Source: Candidatus Latescibacterota bacterium (GTDB lineage: Bacteria > JAAXHH01). From it: a DNA stretch of 64,000 nucleotides. The notes below the pieces were generated by a model. That model did no database searches. It saw nothing but the letters and a program-made list of their open reading frames with translations, and had not been told where the DNA came from. The translations under genes were made by a program, and so were the position numbers. Within the stretch, counting starts at the first letter, position 1, and each line of letters opens with the position of its first letter. Below are positions 26,681-35,490 of this stretch, one piece after another. Location: the NCBI GenBank assembly GCA_022823465.1, contig JAJEHX010000011.1:1-64000 (forward strand), in the 5' to 3' direction.

Positions 26681-27844
26681 CGGGGATTCCGGTTGAACCG
26701 GCGCGGGAATCTCGTCCACGGTAGCACAGCCCAGGTTGGCCATGTTGACTTCAAGGTCGGCCTTCAGGATCTCGAAGGCGTGATCACCGCCGGTTTTACC
26801 GAAAGCCCCCACGCCGTACATGAACGCGCGGCCGAGCATGACGAAATCCGCGCCCAGGGAGAGCGCCCGGATGATGTCCAGGCCGGTGCGCACGCCGCTG
26901 TCGAACAGGATGCGCGCCCGTCCGTTTACTTGACGCACGATGGGCGGCAGCGCGTCGATGGCGGCGAGCGTGCCGTCAAACTGGCGGGCTCCGTGGTTCG
27001 AGACCTGGATGCCGTCCACCCCCACCTCGATCCCCTTCTCCGCGTCATCGGGATGCATGATGCCCTTGACGATCACCGGTCCGTTCCAGAGATCGCGAAC
27101 TTCGCTGATGTATTGCCAGTCGAGGGTACCGCCCAATTCCCGGCCTACGTAACTCGCCACCTCTCCCATCTGCTTCGAATCCGCATACTTTTCAATGGCC
27201 CTGAGCCTGGGCAGTCCGGCGATCAGGGTCTCGACGGTCCAGGTGGGATGTTTCAGCGCTTCGTACACGAACCGGGCCGTGATCCGGGGCGGCGTTTCGA
27301 GCCCGGCCCGGCTGGTCCGTTCCCTGCGGCTGCCCACGGGTACGTCCGCGGTCACCACCAGCGTATGGAACCCCGCATCCATCGCACGCCGCAACAGATC
27401 ATCCCGTATTTCCCGTCGCCTGGGCGGATAGAGTTGAAACCAGCCCATGTCGCCCACGATGGGGCCGACCGACTCGGGCGATTGCGTGGCAACCGTACTC
27501 AGGCAGTATGGAAAGCGGTATTTCGCGGCCGAAGCGGCCAGGATGAACTCGGCGCGGGGCCACATGAGTCCGGTCAGTCCCACCGGAGACACGCCGAAGG
27601 GCACGCTGTAGGTACGGCCGAAGAGCGTCTTGGTCGGATCGGGTTTCAGATCGCCCTTCATGAACACCGGCGCGAGGGTGACTTCCGCCATGCGCTCGAG
27701 GTTCCTGGCGACCGCGCGTTCGTCTCCCGTGCCGCAGTCTAGATACTCCCAGGCGATGTGAGGCAGCCTTTTACGCGTCAGTCTTCGCAGATCGCTTACG
27801 GCGGGGTACCGTTGCAGCCGCCGTTTGAATCGCTTTTCATTCAT
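26678..27844 (-). CDS. FMN-dependent alpha-hydroxy-acid oxidase/dehydrogenase
   Basis: This 388-residue TIM-barrel flavoenzyme belongs to the lactate dehydrogenase (LldD), glycolate oxidase and lactate monooxygenase group. The active-site motif SNHGARQFDGTLAAIDALPP supplies the catalytic His and substrate Arg, and DSGVRTGLDIIRALSLGADF binds the FMN phosphate. FGVSPVGLTGLMWP near residue 85 is the usual FMN-contact segment. It oxidises a 2-hydroxy acid to a 2-oxo acid; the electron acceptor (oxygen or quinone) cannot be told. It is convergent with the MFS gene and divergent from the M3 peptidase gene. Confidence 0.92.
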   Translation of the reverse strand: MNEKRFKRRLQRYPAVSDLRRLTRKRLPHIAWEYLDCGTGDERAVARNLERMAEVTLAPVFMKGDLKPDPTKTLFGRTYSVPFGVSPVGLTGLMWPRAEFILAASAAKYRFPYCLSTVATQSPESVGPIVGDMGWFQLYPPRRREIRDDLLRRAMDAGFHTLVVTADVPVGSRRERTSRAGLETPPRITARFVYEALKHPTWTVETLIAGLPRLRAIEKYADSKQMGEVASYVGRELGGTLDWQYISEVRDLWNGPVIVKGIMHPDDAEKGIEVGVDGIQVSNHGARQFDGTLAAIDALPPIVRQVNGRARILFDSGVRTGLDIIRALSLGADFVMLGRAFMYGVGAFGKTGGDHAFEILKADLEVNMANLGCATVDEIPAPVQPESP

Positions 27845-27986
27845 GCGTTCCGTTCCGCTCCGGCAGGAAATGATAGGTTGATTTAAGCCATGGCATTTCG
27901 TAATTTGCTACGGTTCTCGCGCCTGCATCCCGGCGCCGATCGTACCCAAAGATAAACGTACGCATTAAAAAGGCAAGGCGATCAGA

Positions 27987-30101
27987 ATGGATAAGAATCC
28001 GCTACTCGACTGGGACGATCTTCCCCCCTTCGACCAGATCGAGACCCATCACATCGAACCCGGCATCCGCGCTATGCTCGATGCCTGCGAACAGGCCGTC
28101 GCCCGGCTCGAGGAGACGGCGCCGATCACCTGGCGAGAATTGATGGATCCGCTCGAGAAAATCGAGGATGACCTGGGCCGTACCTGGGGCATCGTGTCCC
28201 ACCTGCACGGAGTGAAGAATTCGCCCGAACTGCGGGAGGTCTATGATCCCCTGCTCGCGGAAGTGGTCAAGTTCAGCAATCGGTTCGGGCAAAGCAAGCC
28301 TCTGTACCAGAGCTATTGCGCGTTGCGGGACAGCGGGGAAGCGCGGGGTTTCGACCCCGCCCAGCGGAGGATCCTGGAATCGGCCATTCGCGAAGCCGAG
28401 TTGAATGGCGTGGGCCTGGATGACGATGACCGCGACCGGTATAACGAGATCAGCCAGCGGCTGGCGGAACTGAGCACGAAGTTCTCGAACAACGTCCTCG
28501 ACGCGACCAAGGCCTTCAAGGTCACGCTGACGAAGACCGAAGAAGTCGACGGTCTTCCCGAAACCCTGCTCGAACTGGCCGCCGACACGGCCAGGCAGGA
28601 AGGGCACGATCAGGCCACCGCTTCGGACGGTCCCTGGGTCCTCACGCTGGACTATCCGAGCTTCATGCCGTTCATGCAGCACAGCAAGCGCCGCGACCTG
28701 CGGGAGAAGATGTACCGCGCCTTCATTTCCAAGGCTTCGGACGGCCAGTTGGACAATACCGACGTAGCCAGGGAGATCATTGCCCTAAGGATCGAAAAAT
28801 CCAAACTGCTCGGTTTCGATACCTTCGCGGAATTGAGCCTGAGCCGGAAAATGGCGACCGACGCCGGATCCGTGCGGAACCTGCTCGATGAATTACGCAC
28901 GGCGGGCCGCGGTGCGGCCGAGCGGGACATGGAGGCGTTGCAGGCGCTGGCCGAAGTGGACGGCGACGACGAAATGAAGCACTGGGACGTCCCCTACTGG
29001 TCGGAACGGCTTCGAGAGGCACGCTACGACCTGAAGGACGAAGAGCTGAGGCCTTATTTTCCGTTGCCGCGCGTGTTGAGTGGATTGTTCGAACTGACGG
29101 AACGCCTTTTCGGTGTGCGCCTGGAGGAGACGACCGGCGAAGCGCCGGTGTGGCACGAGGACGTTCAGTATTTTCGGGTGCTCAACGACCGGGACGAACC
29201 TATGGCGGCCTTCTACCTGGATCCCTACAGCCGTCCGGCGGAGAAGCAGGGCGGTGCGTGGATGGATACGCTCGTGGGCCGGAGCGCGGTCATGGCTTCC
29301 GGCGGGCAGACGGCCCGACTGCCCGTGGCTTACATGATCTGCAACCAGGGCAAGCCCGTCGGCGGCAAGCCGTCCCTTATGACGTTCCGGGAGGTGGAGA
29401 CCCTGTTTCACGAGTTCGGTCACGCCCTCCAGCACATGCTGACCACCATTGACTATGGCATGGCGTCGGGCATATCCAACGTGGAGTGGGACGCGGTGGA
29501 AATCGCCAGCCAGTTCATGGAAAACTGGTGTTACGACCGGGGCACGCTGAAGGGCCTGGCTCGCCACTACGAGACGGACGAGCCGCTCCCCGATGAAATC
29601 ATCGACCGCCTGCTCGGCGCCAGGACCTTCCGGGAAGGCAGCAACACGCTCAGGCAGGTGAACTTCGGCCTGCTCGACATGGAACTGCACGAACACTTCG
29701 ATCCGGAGGGAACGGATACGATCCTGGACGTGCAGCGGAAGATCGACGCGGAGACGCTGATCCTGCCATCGCTGGAAGAAGACCGGTTCTTCTGTTCGTT
29801 CTCTCATATCTTCGCGGGCGGATACGCCGCGGGATACTACAGTTACAAGTGGTCGGAAGTGCTCAGCGCGGACGCCTTTTCCGCCTTCGAAGAAGCGGGG
29901 CTGGAAAATGACGGGGAGATGCGCCGCTTGGGCAGGCGGTTCCGCGATACCATCCTCGCCCTCGGCGGCAGCCGGCATCCTATGGATGTCTTCAGGGACT
30001 TCCGCGGAAGGGAACCGACCACTGATGCGTTGCTGCGGCAGGGCGGACTGGTGGAAGCGGGCGTGAAAGCCAGTTCGGAAGCGGGCTCGGCGGCGTCCTG
30101 A
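27987..30101 (+). CDS. prlC: M3-family zinc oligopeptidase (oligopeptidase A-like)
   Basis: This 704-residue cytoplasmic metallopeptidase resembles oligopeptidase A. The zinc motif is HEFGH, with H475, E476 and H479, and the third ligand is expected in NVEWDAVEIASQFMENW about 25 residues later. GGYAAGYYSYKWSEV near the C-terminus is the conserved substrate-binding Tyr region of M3 peptidases. There is no signal peptide. It degrades short peptides, matching the peptide-type importers in the window. It follows a 142-base divergent spacer. Confidence 0.95.
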   Translation: MDKNPLLDWDDLPPFDQIETHHIEPGIRAMLDACEQAVARLEETAPITWRELMDPLEKIEDDLGRTWGIVSHLHGVKNSPELREVYDPLLAEVVKFSNRFGQSKPLYQSYCALRDSGEARGFDPAQRRILESAIREAELNGVGLDDDDRDRYNEISQRLAELSTKFSNNVLDATKAFKVTLTKTEEVDGLPETLLELAADTARQEGHDQATASDGPWVLTLDYPSFMPFMQHSKRRDLREKMYRAFISKASDGQLDNTDVAREIIALRIEKSKLLGFDTFAELSLSRKMATDAGSVRNLLDELRTAGRGAAERDMEALQALAEVDGDDEMKHWDVPYWSERLREARYDLKDEELRPYFPLPRVLSGLFELTERLFGVRLEETTGEAPVWHEDVQYFRVLNDRDEPMAAFYLDPYSRPAEKQGGAWMDTLVGRSAVMASGGQTARLPVAYMICNQGKPVGGKPSLMTFREVETLFHEFGHALQHMLTTIDYGMASGISNVEWDAVEIASQFMENWCYDRGTLKGLARHYETDEPLPDEIIDRLLGARTFREGSNTLRQVNFGLLDMELHEHFDPEGTDTILDVQRKIDAETLILPSLEEDRFFCSFSHIFAGGYAAGYYSYKWSEVLSADAFSAFEEAGLENDGEMRRLGRRFRDTILALGGSRHPMDVFRDFRGREPTTDALLRQGGLVEAGVKASSEAGSAAS

Positions 30102-30123
30102 CCTCGACCGGCGGATTTCCACC

Positions 30124-31200
30124 ATGAAAGACCCCGTTCGCATCGGCATGATCGGCGCCGGGCACATCGCCTGTTCCCACGCGGAGGCGTGGCGGAAAGA
30201 AGCGACGCTTTTCGCGGTGACCAGCCGGCGGATGGACAGTGCCCGAACCCTGGCAGAACGGTATGGCATTCCCCACGTGTGCCGGGACGTGGCCGAATTG
30301 CTGAATCGCGGGGACATCGACGCCATCGGTATCACCACCCCCCACCATCTGCATCACCCGATCGCTTTGGCGGCCATGGAGGCCGGTAAGTCGGTCTTCT
30401 GCGAGAAACCCCTTGCGCTGAACGGGTTACAGGCACGGGAGATGTGGTCGGCTGCCCAGCGCTGCGAGGTTAAAACGGGTGTGCAGTCGGGTATGCGGCT
30501 GTTCCCGGCCCTCCGGCTTTTGTCCCGTCTGCTGCGCGGGGGCAAGGCCGGAAGGCTCCACACCTTCGACGCCCACTGGTCCTTCGACTGGGCCAGGCAG
30601 CCCGATTTCCCACTGACCTGGCGGTTCCGGCGGGCCGAGGCGGGTACCGGCGCCCTGGGCGACCTCGCGGTATACATGATCGATGCTGCGAGGTGGCTGA
30701 TCGGTGAGATCATGCAGGTGAACGCGGAGTTGGCCACATACGTGCCGCATCGTCCCCTGCTGACTTCGAATGAGCATTTCGGTGAACTGCGCCGGATGCA
30801 TCGAGATGGGGAGCTGGACATTCCTGGCGAGACGGGGCGAGTGGAAAATGACGACGTCTGTCAATTGATACTGCGGTTCGAAAACGGGGCCCGCGGGTCG
30901 ATCAGGGCGAGCAGGCTGCACCAGGAACATTCCATACGGGTAGATTGTGAGCGAACGTCCTATTGCTGGCAGATGGAGGGCGGCGGACGCCTGATGGAAC
31001 GTGCGTCGGAGGGCGCGTACACGCCTGTGGAGCCCCCCGAAACGCCAGGCGACGACACCATCGTCACGACTTTTCTCAACAACATCCGGCAGGATGAGAA
31101 CGAGGCGCCTACCTTCCGGGACGGCCTGGCGGCCCAACTCGTAATCGACGCCGCGGTGAAGTCCCACGAAACGGGCGGGTGGGTCGATGTCGAATGCTGA
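30124..31200 (+). CDS. Gfo/Idh/MocA family oxidoreductase
   Basis: The product has 358 residues. The dinucleotide loop reads IGMIGAGHIACSH at the N-terminus and the EKPLALN motif is near residue 98. A canonical beta-sheet C-terminal domain follows. This is a regular, likely active NAD(P)-dependent sugar or cyclitol dehydrogenase. It starts 22 bases after the peptidase gene. The substrate is not apparent. Confidence 0.9.
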   Translation: MKDPVRIGMIGAGHIACSHAEAWRKEATLFAVTSRRMDSARTLAERYGIPHVCRDVAELLNRGDIDAIGITTPHHLHHPIALAAMEAGKSVFCEKPLALNGLQAREMWSAAQRCEVKTGVQSGMRLFPALRLLSRLLRGGKAGRLHTFDAHWSFDWARQPDFPLTWRFRRAEAGTGALGDLAVYMIDAARWLIGEIMQVNAELATYVPHRPLLTSNEHFGELRRMHRDGELDIPGETGRVENDDVCQLILRFENGARGSIRASRLHQEHSIRVDCERTSYCWQMEGGGRLMERASEGAYTPVEPPETPGDDTIVTTFLNNIRQDENEAPTFRDGLAAQLVIDAAVKSHETGGWVDVEC

Positions 31201-31217
31201 AGGGTAGAGCGAAGGGT

Positions 31218-32018
31218 ATGAATCTTGCGCGAAAAAGAGCGCAAATGCCCTCCGGGACAGCGGAAATTCTGAACAGGCGTACGCTTGCTTCCTCGCACCG
31301 GAGGCTGGACGAAGTGCTCCGACCCGGAATGCGCGTATTGGACGTTGGCTGTGGAACCGGGGCGATCACAGGGGGTATATTTGAAGTAACCGATCCCGGT
31401 TTAACCGTAGGTTTTGATATCGATGTCAATCTCGTCCGTCAGGCACATGAATCGCACACGCACGGCCCGTGTTATGTTGTGGCAGACCTTTACCGTGTCC
31501 CATTTACCAGGATCTTCGACCTGGCGAACGCAGCCAGGGTCTTGCAATGGCTTTCAGATCCCGGCAGGGCGATTGAATCCTGCATAAGCGCAACTAAGCC
31601 GGGCGGCCTGTTTCTGGCGCTGGATTACAATCACGAGAAGATCGCATGGGACCCCCGTCCTCCATTAAGTGTGAGGCTGTTTTACGATGCGTTTCTGGCC
31701 TGGCGGTCCGATGCCGGCATGGACAACGCGATTGCCGACCATCTCGCTTCTGAATTCGGACGGCTGGGCATTGCTGATATACGGGTTACCGAACAACACG
31801 AACGCTCCGACAGTTTGCACGCCAATGACAAATCCCGTCTCGCCATCTGGTCGTCAGTCGCCGCCACGCGTGGCCATCAGATGGTAAGAGACGGGTATCT
31901 TTCCGAACTGCAAAGAGAAAAAGCAGAAGAGGACTATCTTGAATGGATCGACACGACGGCTGTTTCTCAAACGCTATATCTGCTGTCAGTTGAAGGATGT
32001 GCTCCCGGTTGCAGTTGA
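31218..32018 (+). CDS. SAM-dependent class I methyltransferase
   Basis: This 266-residue protein has motif I VLDVGCGTGAITGG, an acidic end of strand 2 in VGFDIDVN, and motif IV in DLANAARVLQWLSDPGRAIE. The C-terminal third is less typical and ends in EGCAPGCS. The start is unsettled: ATG 31194 overlaps the previous stop, and ATG 31218 has purine-rich sequence upstream. Base composition is somewhat less GC-rich than the neighbouring genes, which might reflect transfer. It sits just upstream of mqnB and mqnD, but it does not look like the menaquinone methyltransferase MenG, so a link is speculative. Confidence 0.82.
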   Translation: MNLARKRAQMPSGTAEILNRRTLASSHRRLDEVLRPGMRVLDVGCGTGAITGGIFEVTDPGLTVGFDIDVNLVRQAHESHTHGPCYVVADLYRVPFTRIFDLANAARVLQWLSDPGRAIESCISATKPGGLFLALDYNHEKIAWDPRPPLSVRLFYDAFLAWRSDAGMDNAIADHLASEFGRLGIADIRVTEQHERSDSLHANDKSRLAIWSSVAATRGHQMVRDGYLSELQREKAEEDYLEWIDTTAVSQTLYLLSVEGCAPGCS

Positions 32019-32097
32019 ACCCGTCACGCAGGTCGGGAGCCCATCAGGTGGTGTTGGTATATTGGGCCACATGCAGTAATTCAGGTGCCGCACATTG

Positions 32098-32865
32098 ATG
32101 AATCTCGATTATCTGCTCATATCCGCGACGAAAATGGAACAGGCGTGCATCCGCGATCAGGTGGATGTGTCCACCGTGGTTCATCCACAGGACCGGCCCT
32201 GGCACCTTGGTACGTGGTTGGGGAAGACGGTGCTCCTGATCAAGGGCGGCGTGGGGCAGGTCAACACGGCCGCGGCCCTGACCCTTGCGCTGACTCGCCA
32301 TGATCCCGCCGTAATCCTGCAATTCGGTGTGGGCGGCGCATACGTGCAGTCGGGGCTCGAGATCGGCGATCTCGCCATCGCCACGGAGGAATGCTACGGC
32401 GATACCGGGGTCCTGACACCGGAAGGCTGGATGGGCCTGGAGGGGATGGGCTTTCCCATGCTTCCCGCCCGGACCGACTCCCATGGGAGGACGCTCAGGG
32501 AGCCCCTGTACAACAGGATACCGCTCGACGCCGCGCGCGCGGAGCGAATCCGGCAATGCCTGGAATCCGGGCTGGAAGGGGAAGCAGCGTATAAGATCTT
32601 TACCGGCCCCTTTGTCACCGTACAGCAATGCAGTGGCGTCCAGTCGGTCGGCGATACGCTGGCGGATCGATTTGGGGGAATATGCGAGAACATGGAAGGC
32701 GCAGCAGCGGCCCACGTTTCCATTGCGAACGATATTCCCTTCGTAGAGATTCGCGGCATCAGCAACCAGGTAGTCGACCGGGATCTGTCCGGATGGGACC
32801 TGCCCCTCGCAGTCCGTCGTTGCCAGCAGGCGGTAGAACTGATCGTAAAACACGGGGTCCGCTGA
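32098..32865 (+). CDS. mqnB: Futalosine hydrolase (MqnB)
   Basis: MqnB removes the nucleobase of futalosine or its relative in the futalosine route to menaquinone. The 255-residue nucleoside-phosphorylase-fold protein shows the glycine-rich GGVGQVNTAAALT near residue 50, VGGAY-containing ILQFGVGGAY, the ribose-binding Glu in CENMEGAAAAHV, and IRGISNQVVDRD with the catalytic Asp. The next gene is a clear mqnD, and this pairing is what favours futalosine hydrolase over MTA/SAH nucleosidase. ATG 32098 is used; TTG 32095 is immediately upstream. Confidence 0.85.
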   Translation: MNLDYLLISATKMEQACIRDQVDVSTVVHPQDRPWHLGTWLGKTVLLIKGGVGQVNTAAALTLALTRHDPAVILQFGVGGAYVQSGLEIGDLAIATEECYGDTGVLTPEGWMGLEGMGFPMLPARTDSHGRTLREPLYNRIPLDAARAERIRQCLESGLEGEAAYKIFTGPFVTVQQCSGVQSVGDTLADRFGGICENMEGAAAAHVSIANDIPFVEIRGISNQVVDRDLSGWDLPLAVRRCQQAVELIVKHGVR

Positions 32866-32941
32866 TGCGCCGCACGCGTCTGAAGTCTACTTTTTCAGGT
32901 ACTTTCCGCACCTTTGGTTCCGCACGTAAACAGGTAGTATC

Positions 32942-33769
32942 ATGACCGCCCTGTCCCTCGGATATTCGCCCTGTCCCAACGACACGTTCATCTTCTGCGC
33001 CATGGCGCAGGGCAGAATTCCCGATGCGCCTCCGTGCCGGGAAGTACTGGAGGATATCGAAACCCTGAATTCCCTGGCCCTGGAGCGCAGGCTGGACCTG
33101 ACTAAAATCTCGTTCCACGCCCTCGGCCACCTCCGGGACCACTATGTCCTGCTCCGGGCCGGCGGGGCCCTGGGCAGGGGATGCGGCCCCCTGGTGGTTT
33201 CAAGGGAGCCGTGTTCGCCGGACCGGTTGAAGGGTAGGAGAATCGCGCTGCCCGGCCGGCTGACCACCGCGGCGCTGCTACTGCGACTCTTCGATCCTTC
33301 CCTGGATCAACTGGTCTACCTGCCATTCGACGAAATCATGCCGGCCTGCGGGCGCGGCGACGTCGACGCCGGCGTGATCATCCACGAGAGCCGGTTCACC
33401 TTTGGTGAATACGGCCTGTCCAAGGTGATCGACCTGGGGGCATGGTGGGAGGAAGAAACAGGGCACCCGATACCGCTGGGGGGTATACTCGCGCGGCGGG
33501 ACCTGGGAGGCGCGATGCACGCACGGCTCGACCGGTCGATTAAATCGAGTATTGAGTACGCATTTACCCATCCCGCGGAAGTGCGGCCCTATATACGGCG
33601 ACATGCCCAGGAGATGGACGAATCGGTCATGCAGCAGCACATCGACCTTTACGTAAACCAGTATTCACTGCAGTACGGTGACGACGGGGAAGCGGCGATC
33701 CGCGACCTGTACGACCGGGCCGAGCGGGCGGATATCATCCCGTCTTCTCCTCATGATCTTTTCGAATGA
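32942..33769 (+). CDS. mqnD: 1,4-dihydroxy-6-naphthoate synthase (MqnD)
   Basis: MqnD converts cyclic dehypoxanthinyl futalosine to 1,4-dihydroxy-6-naphthoate in menaquinone biosynthesis. The 275-residue periplasmic-binding-protein-fold enzyme has the highly characteristic start LGYSPCPNDTFIFCAMAQGR, then LTKISFHALGHL, GCGPLVVS and DAGVIIHESRFTF. It is 76 bases downstream of mqnB. mqnA, mqnC and mqnE are not in the window. It implies a menaquinone-based respiratory chain. Confidence 0.95.
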   Translation: MTALSLGYSPCPNDTFIFCAMAQGRIPDAPPCREVLEDIETLNSLALERRLDLTKISFHALGHLRDHYVLLRAGGALGRGCGPLVVSREPCSPDRLKGRRIALPGRLTTAALLLRLFDPSLDQLVYLPFDEIMPACGRGDVDAGVIIHESRFTFGEYGLSKVIDLGAWWEEETGHPIPLGGILARRDLGGAMHARLDRSIKSSIEYAFTHPAEVRPYIRRHAQEMDESVMQQHIDLYVNQYSLQYGDDGEAAIRDLYDRAERADIIPSSPHDLFE

Positions 33770-33838
33770 TCGCCGCGTTTGGAAAACGAATTCGCCCGAT
33801 GGGCGGCAGATAACCCGACAGCACTGAAAGGATTCATC

Positions 33839-34651
33839 ATGCACATATTGATCATGACGGACATGGAAGGCGTCAGCGGCATCGTAGCCTGGGACCAGGT
33901 CACGGGTGGGAAGCCCATGTACGAGGAAGGCCGCCGTCTTTACACGGAGGAGATCAATGCGGCCGTTCGGGGCGCCCGGGCCGCGGGGGCGGAAGAAATC
34001 GTGGTGGTGGACTGCCACGGCGCGGGTGGAGACTGGACCTTCAATTCGCTGGTGCCCGAACTGCTCGATACCGGATGTGAATGGGTCGCGAAACATCCCT
34101 GGTCGCGTTACACGGAAATGTTCGAGACGGGATGCGACGCCGCGGTATTCGTCGGTATGCACGCCCGGGCAAACACGCCGGACGGCGTGATGTGCCATAC
34201 GATCTCGACGACAGGCTGGCGCAGCCTGCGATTCAACAGTGACGAAGTGGGCGAGGTCGGTATCAACGCAGCACTCTGCGGCCACTACGGCTGTCCCGTG
34301 CTGCTGGTTACCGGCGATGAGGCCGTGTGCCGCGAATCCAAAGAGTTGCTGGGAGACAACCTGCCGGTCGTGGCCGTAAAGCGGGGCCTGTCGAGATACT
34401 CGGCCAGGCAGATTCCCCCGGTCCGCGCAAGGCAGATGATAGAGGACGGCACGCGTACGGCGTTGCAGGACCTGCCGGACATCAAGCCCTACGTGCCGGC
34501 CACGCCCACGAAGGTCACCATCGAACTGGACACCGTGGACAACGCAGCCCATTACAAGGGCAGGCCGGGCGTTTCGTTCCCCGACGACCTGACCGTCGTC
34601 AGCGAGGGCCGGGACTGGATGGAGGCCTGGAACCAGATCTGGGGTTGGTAG
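33839..34651 (+). CDS. M55-family D-aminopeptidase
   Basis: This 270-residue zinc peptidase is similar to DppA of Bacillus. D8 and E10 in ILIMTDMEGVSGI are metal ligands, and VVVDCHGAG carries the third (His). AVFVGMHARANTPDGVMCHT contains the active-site His. The ATG at 33839 is supported by AAAGGA at 33827-33832. M55 enzymes release D-amino acids from peptides, for example from peptidoglycan fragments. The stop (34649-34651) directly abuts the stop of the convergent epimerase gene with no bases between. Confidence 0.93.
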   Translation: MHILIMTDMEGVSGIVAWDQVTGGKPMYEEGRRLYTEEINAAVRGARAAGAEEIVVVDCHGAGGDWTFNSLVPELLDTGCEWVAKHPWSRYTEMFETGCDAAVFVGMHARANTPDGVMCHTISTTGWRSLRFNSDEVGEVGINAALCGHYGCPVLLVTGDEAVCRESKELLGDNLPVVAVKRGLSRYSARQIPPVRARQMIEDGTRTALQDLPDIKPYVPATPTKVTIELDTVDNAAHYKGRPGVSFPDDLTVVSEGRDWMEAWNQIWGW

Positions 34652-35473
34652 TTATGGTAGCTGTTCCATCAGGTTCCGGATAAACCGCAGATCGGACCGG
34701 GCGAGATCGCAGACCGTGTCCACGGGAACGCCTCCATATTCGCTGTGCATGGTGACTGGCCCGTCGAAACCCTGGGCCTTCAGCGTGGACAGCGCCGTGT
34801 TCCAGTCCCCGAAGCCCGTACCCAGCCGGACCACGTCGACTTCCCACCGCCTTTGACCATCACGAACGTGCAGCACTCGTGTCAGGTCCTTGAAGGACAT
34901 GACGGACAGGTACTCCCTGACGATGTTGAGGGCCATGTCGATCGGTTCCCCGCAGATGGACAGGTGTCCCACGTCCGAGAACACCCCGACGTGTTCGGGA
35001 TCGAATCCCTGGACGACCTGCATGACGGCGGACGAATTCAGTCCCATGGAGTGGCCCGAGTGGTTGTGCACGACCGTTTTCACGCCGGTCCTCTCGGATA
35101 GCGCCTGAAACCCTTCCAGCTCTTTCCGCGCGCGATCCAGTTCCACCCAGTAATCGGACCCCGGCGACCAGTGCCAGTACCCGAGCTTGATGTGCCGCAC
35201 GCCGTTCTCCCCGCAGGCCTGGTAGTATCTCTCCGCGTAATCCAGCCTGGCCGTGGTGAAATCCCCCGGCGCGGTCACGAGGGGAATGGACAGTCCCTCG
35301 TCCGCCAGAATGCGAGCGGCTTCCGGCAGCACTCGGTCTATATTGGCCGGGTTCACGGGATATCCGTCGCGCACGCACAGATCGGCGCCTGTAACCCCCA
35401 CGCTCTTCAGTTTTTCTGCGACTTCCGGAATGGACAGTCCCTCGAGATGCTTGGTGAACATGATGAACTGCAT
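34652..35473 (-). CDS. Sugar phosphate isomerase/epimerase-like TIM-barrel protein
   Basis: The product has 273 residues and resembles the xylose-isomerase-like AP_endonuc_2 family. Likely metal ligands are the Glu/His/Asp residues at strand ends, such as KTVVHNHSGHSMG, VGVFSDVGHLSICG and MHSEYGG. The ATG at 35473 follows GGGGA and an 17-base gap from the upstream DUF6785-type gene; a longer open frame to 36097 lies antisense-phase over that gene and is not used. Substrates of this family are ketoses, inositols or related compounds. Confidence 0.85.
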   Translation of the reverse strand: MQFIMFTKHLEGLSIPEVAEKLKSVGVTGADLCVRDGYPVNPANIDRVLPEAARILADEGLSIPLVTAPGDFTTARLDYAERYYQACGENGVRHIKLGYWHWSPGSDYWVELDRARKELEGFQALSERTGVKTVVHNHSGHSMGLNSSAVMQVVQGFDPEHVGVFSDVGHLSICGEPIDMALNIVREYLSVMSFKDLTRVLHVRDGQRRWEVDVVRLGTGFGDWNTALSTLKAQGFDGPVTMHSEYGGVPVDTVCDLARSDLRFIRNLMEQLP

Positions 35474-35490
35474 GCGTTGATTCCCCTTTC

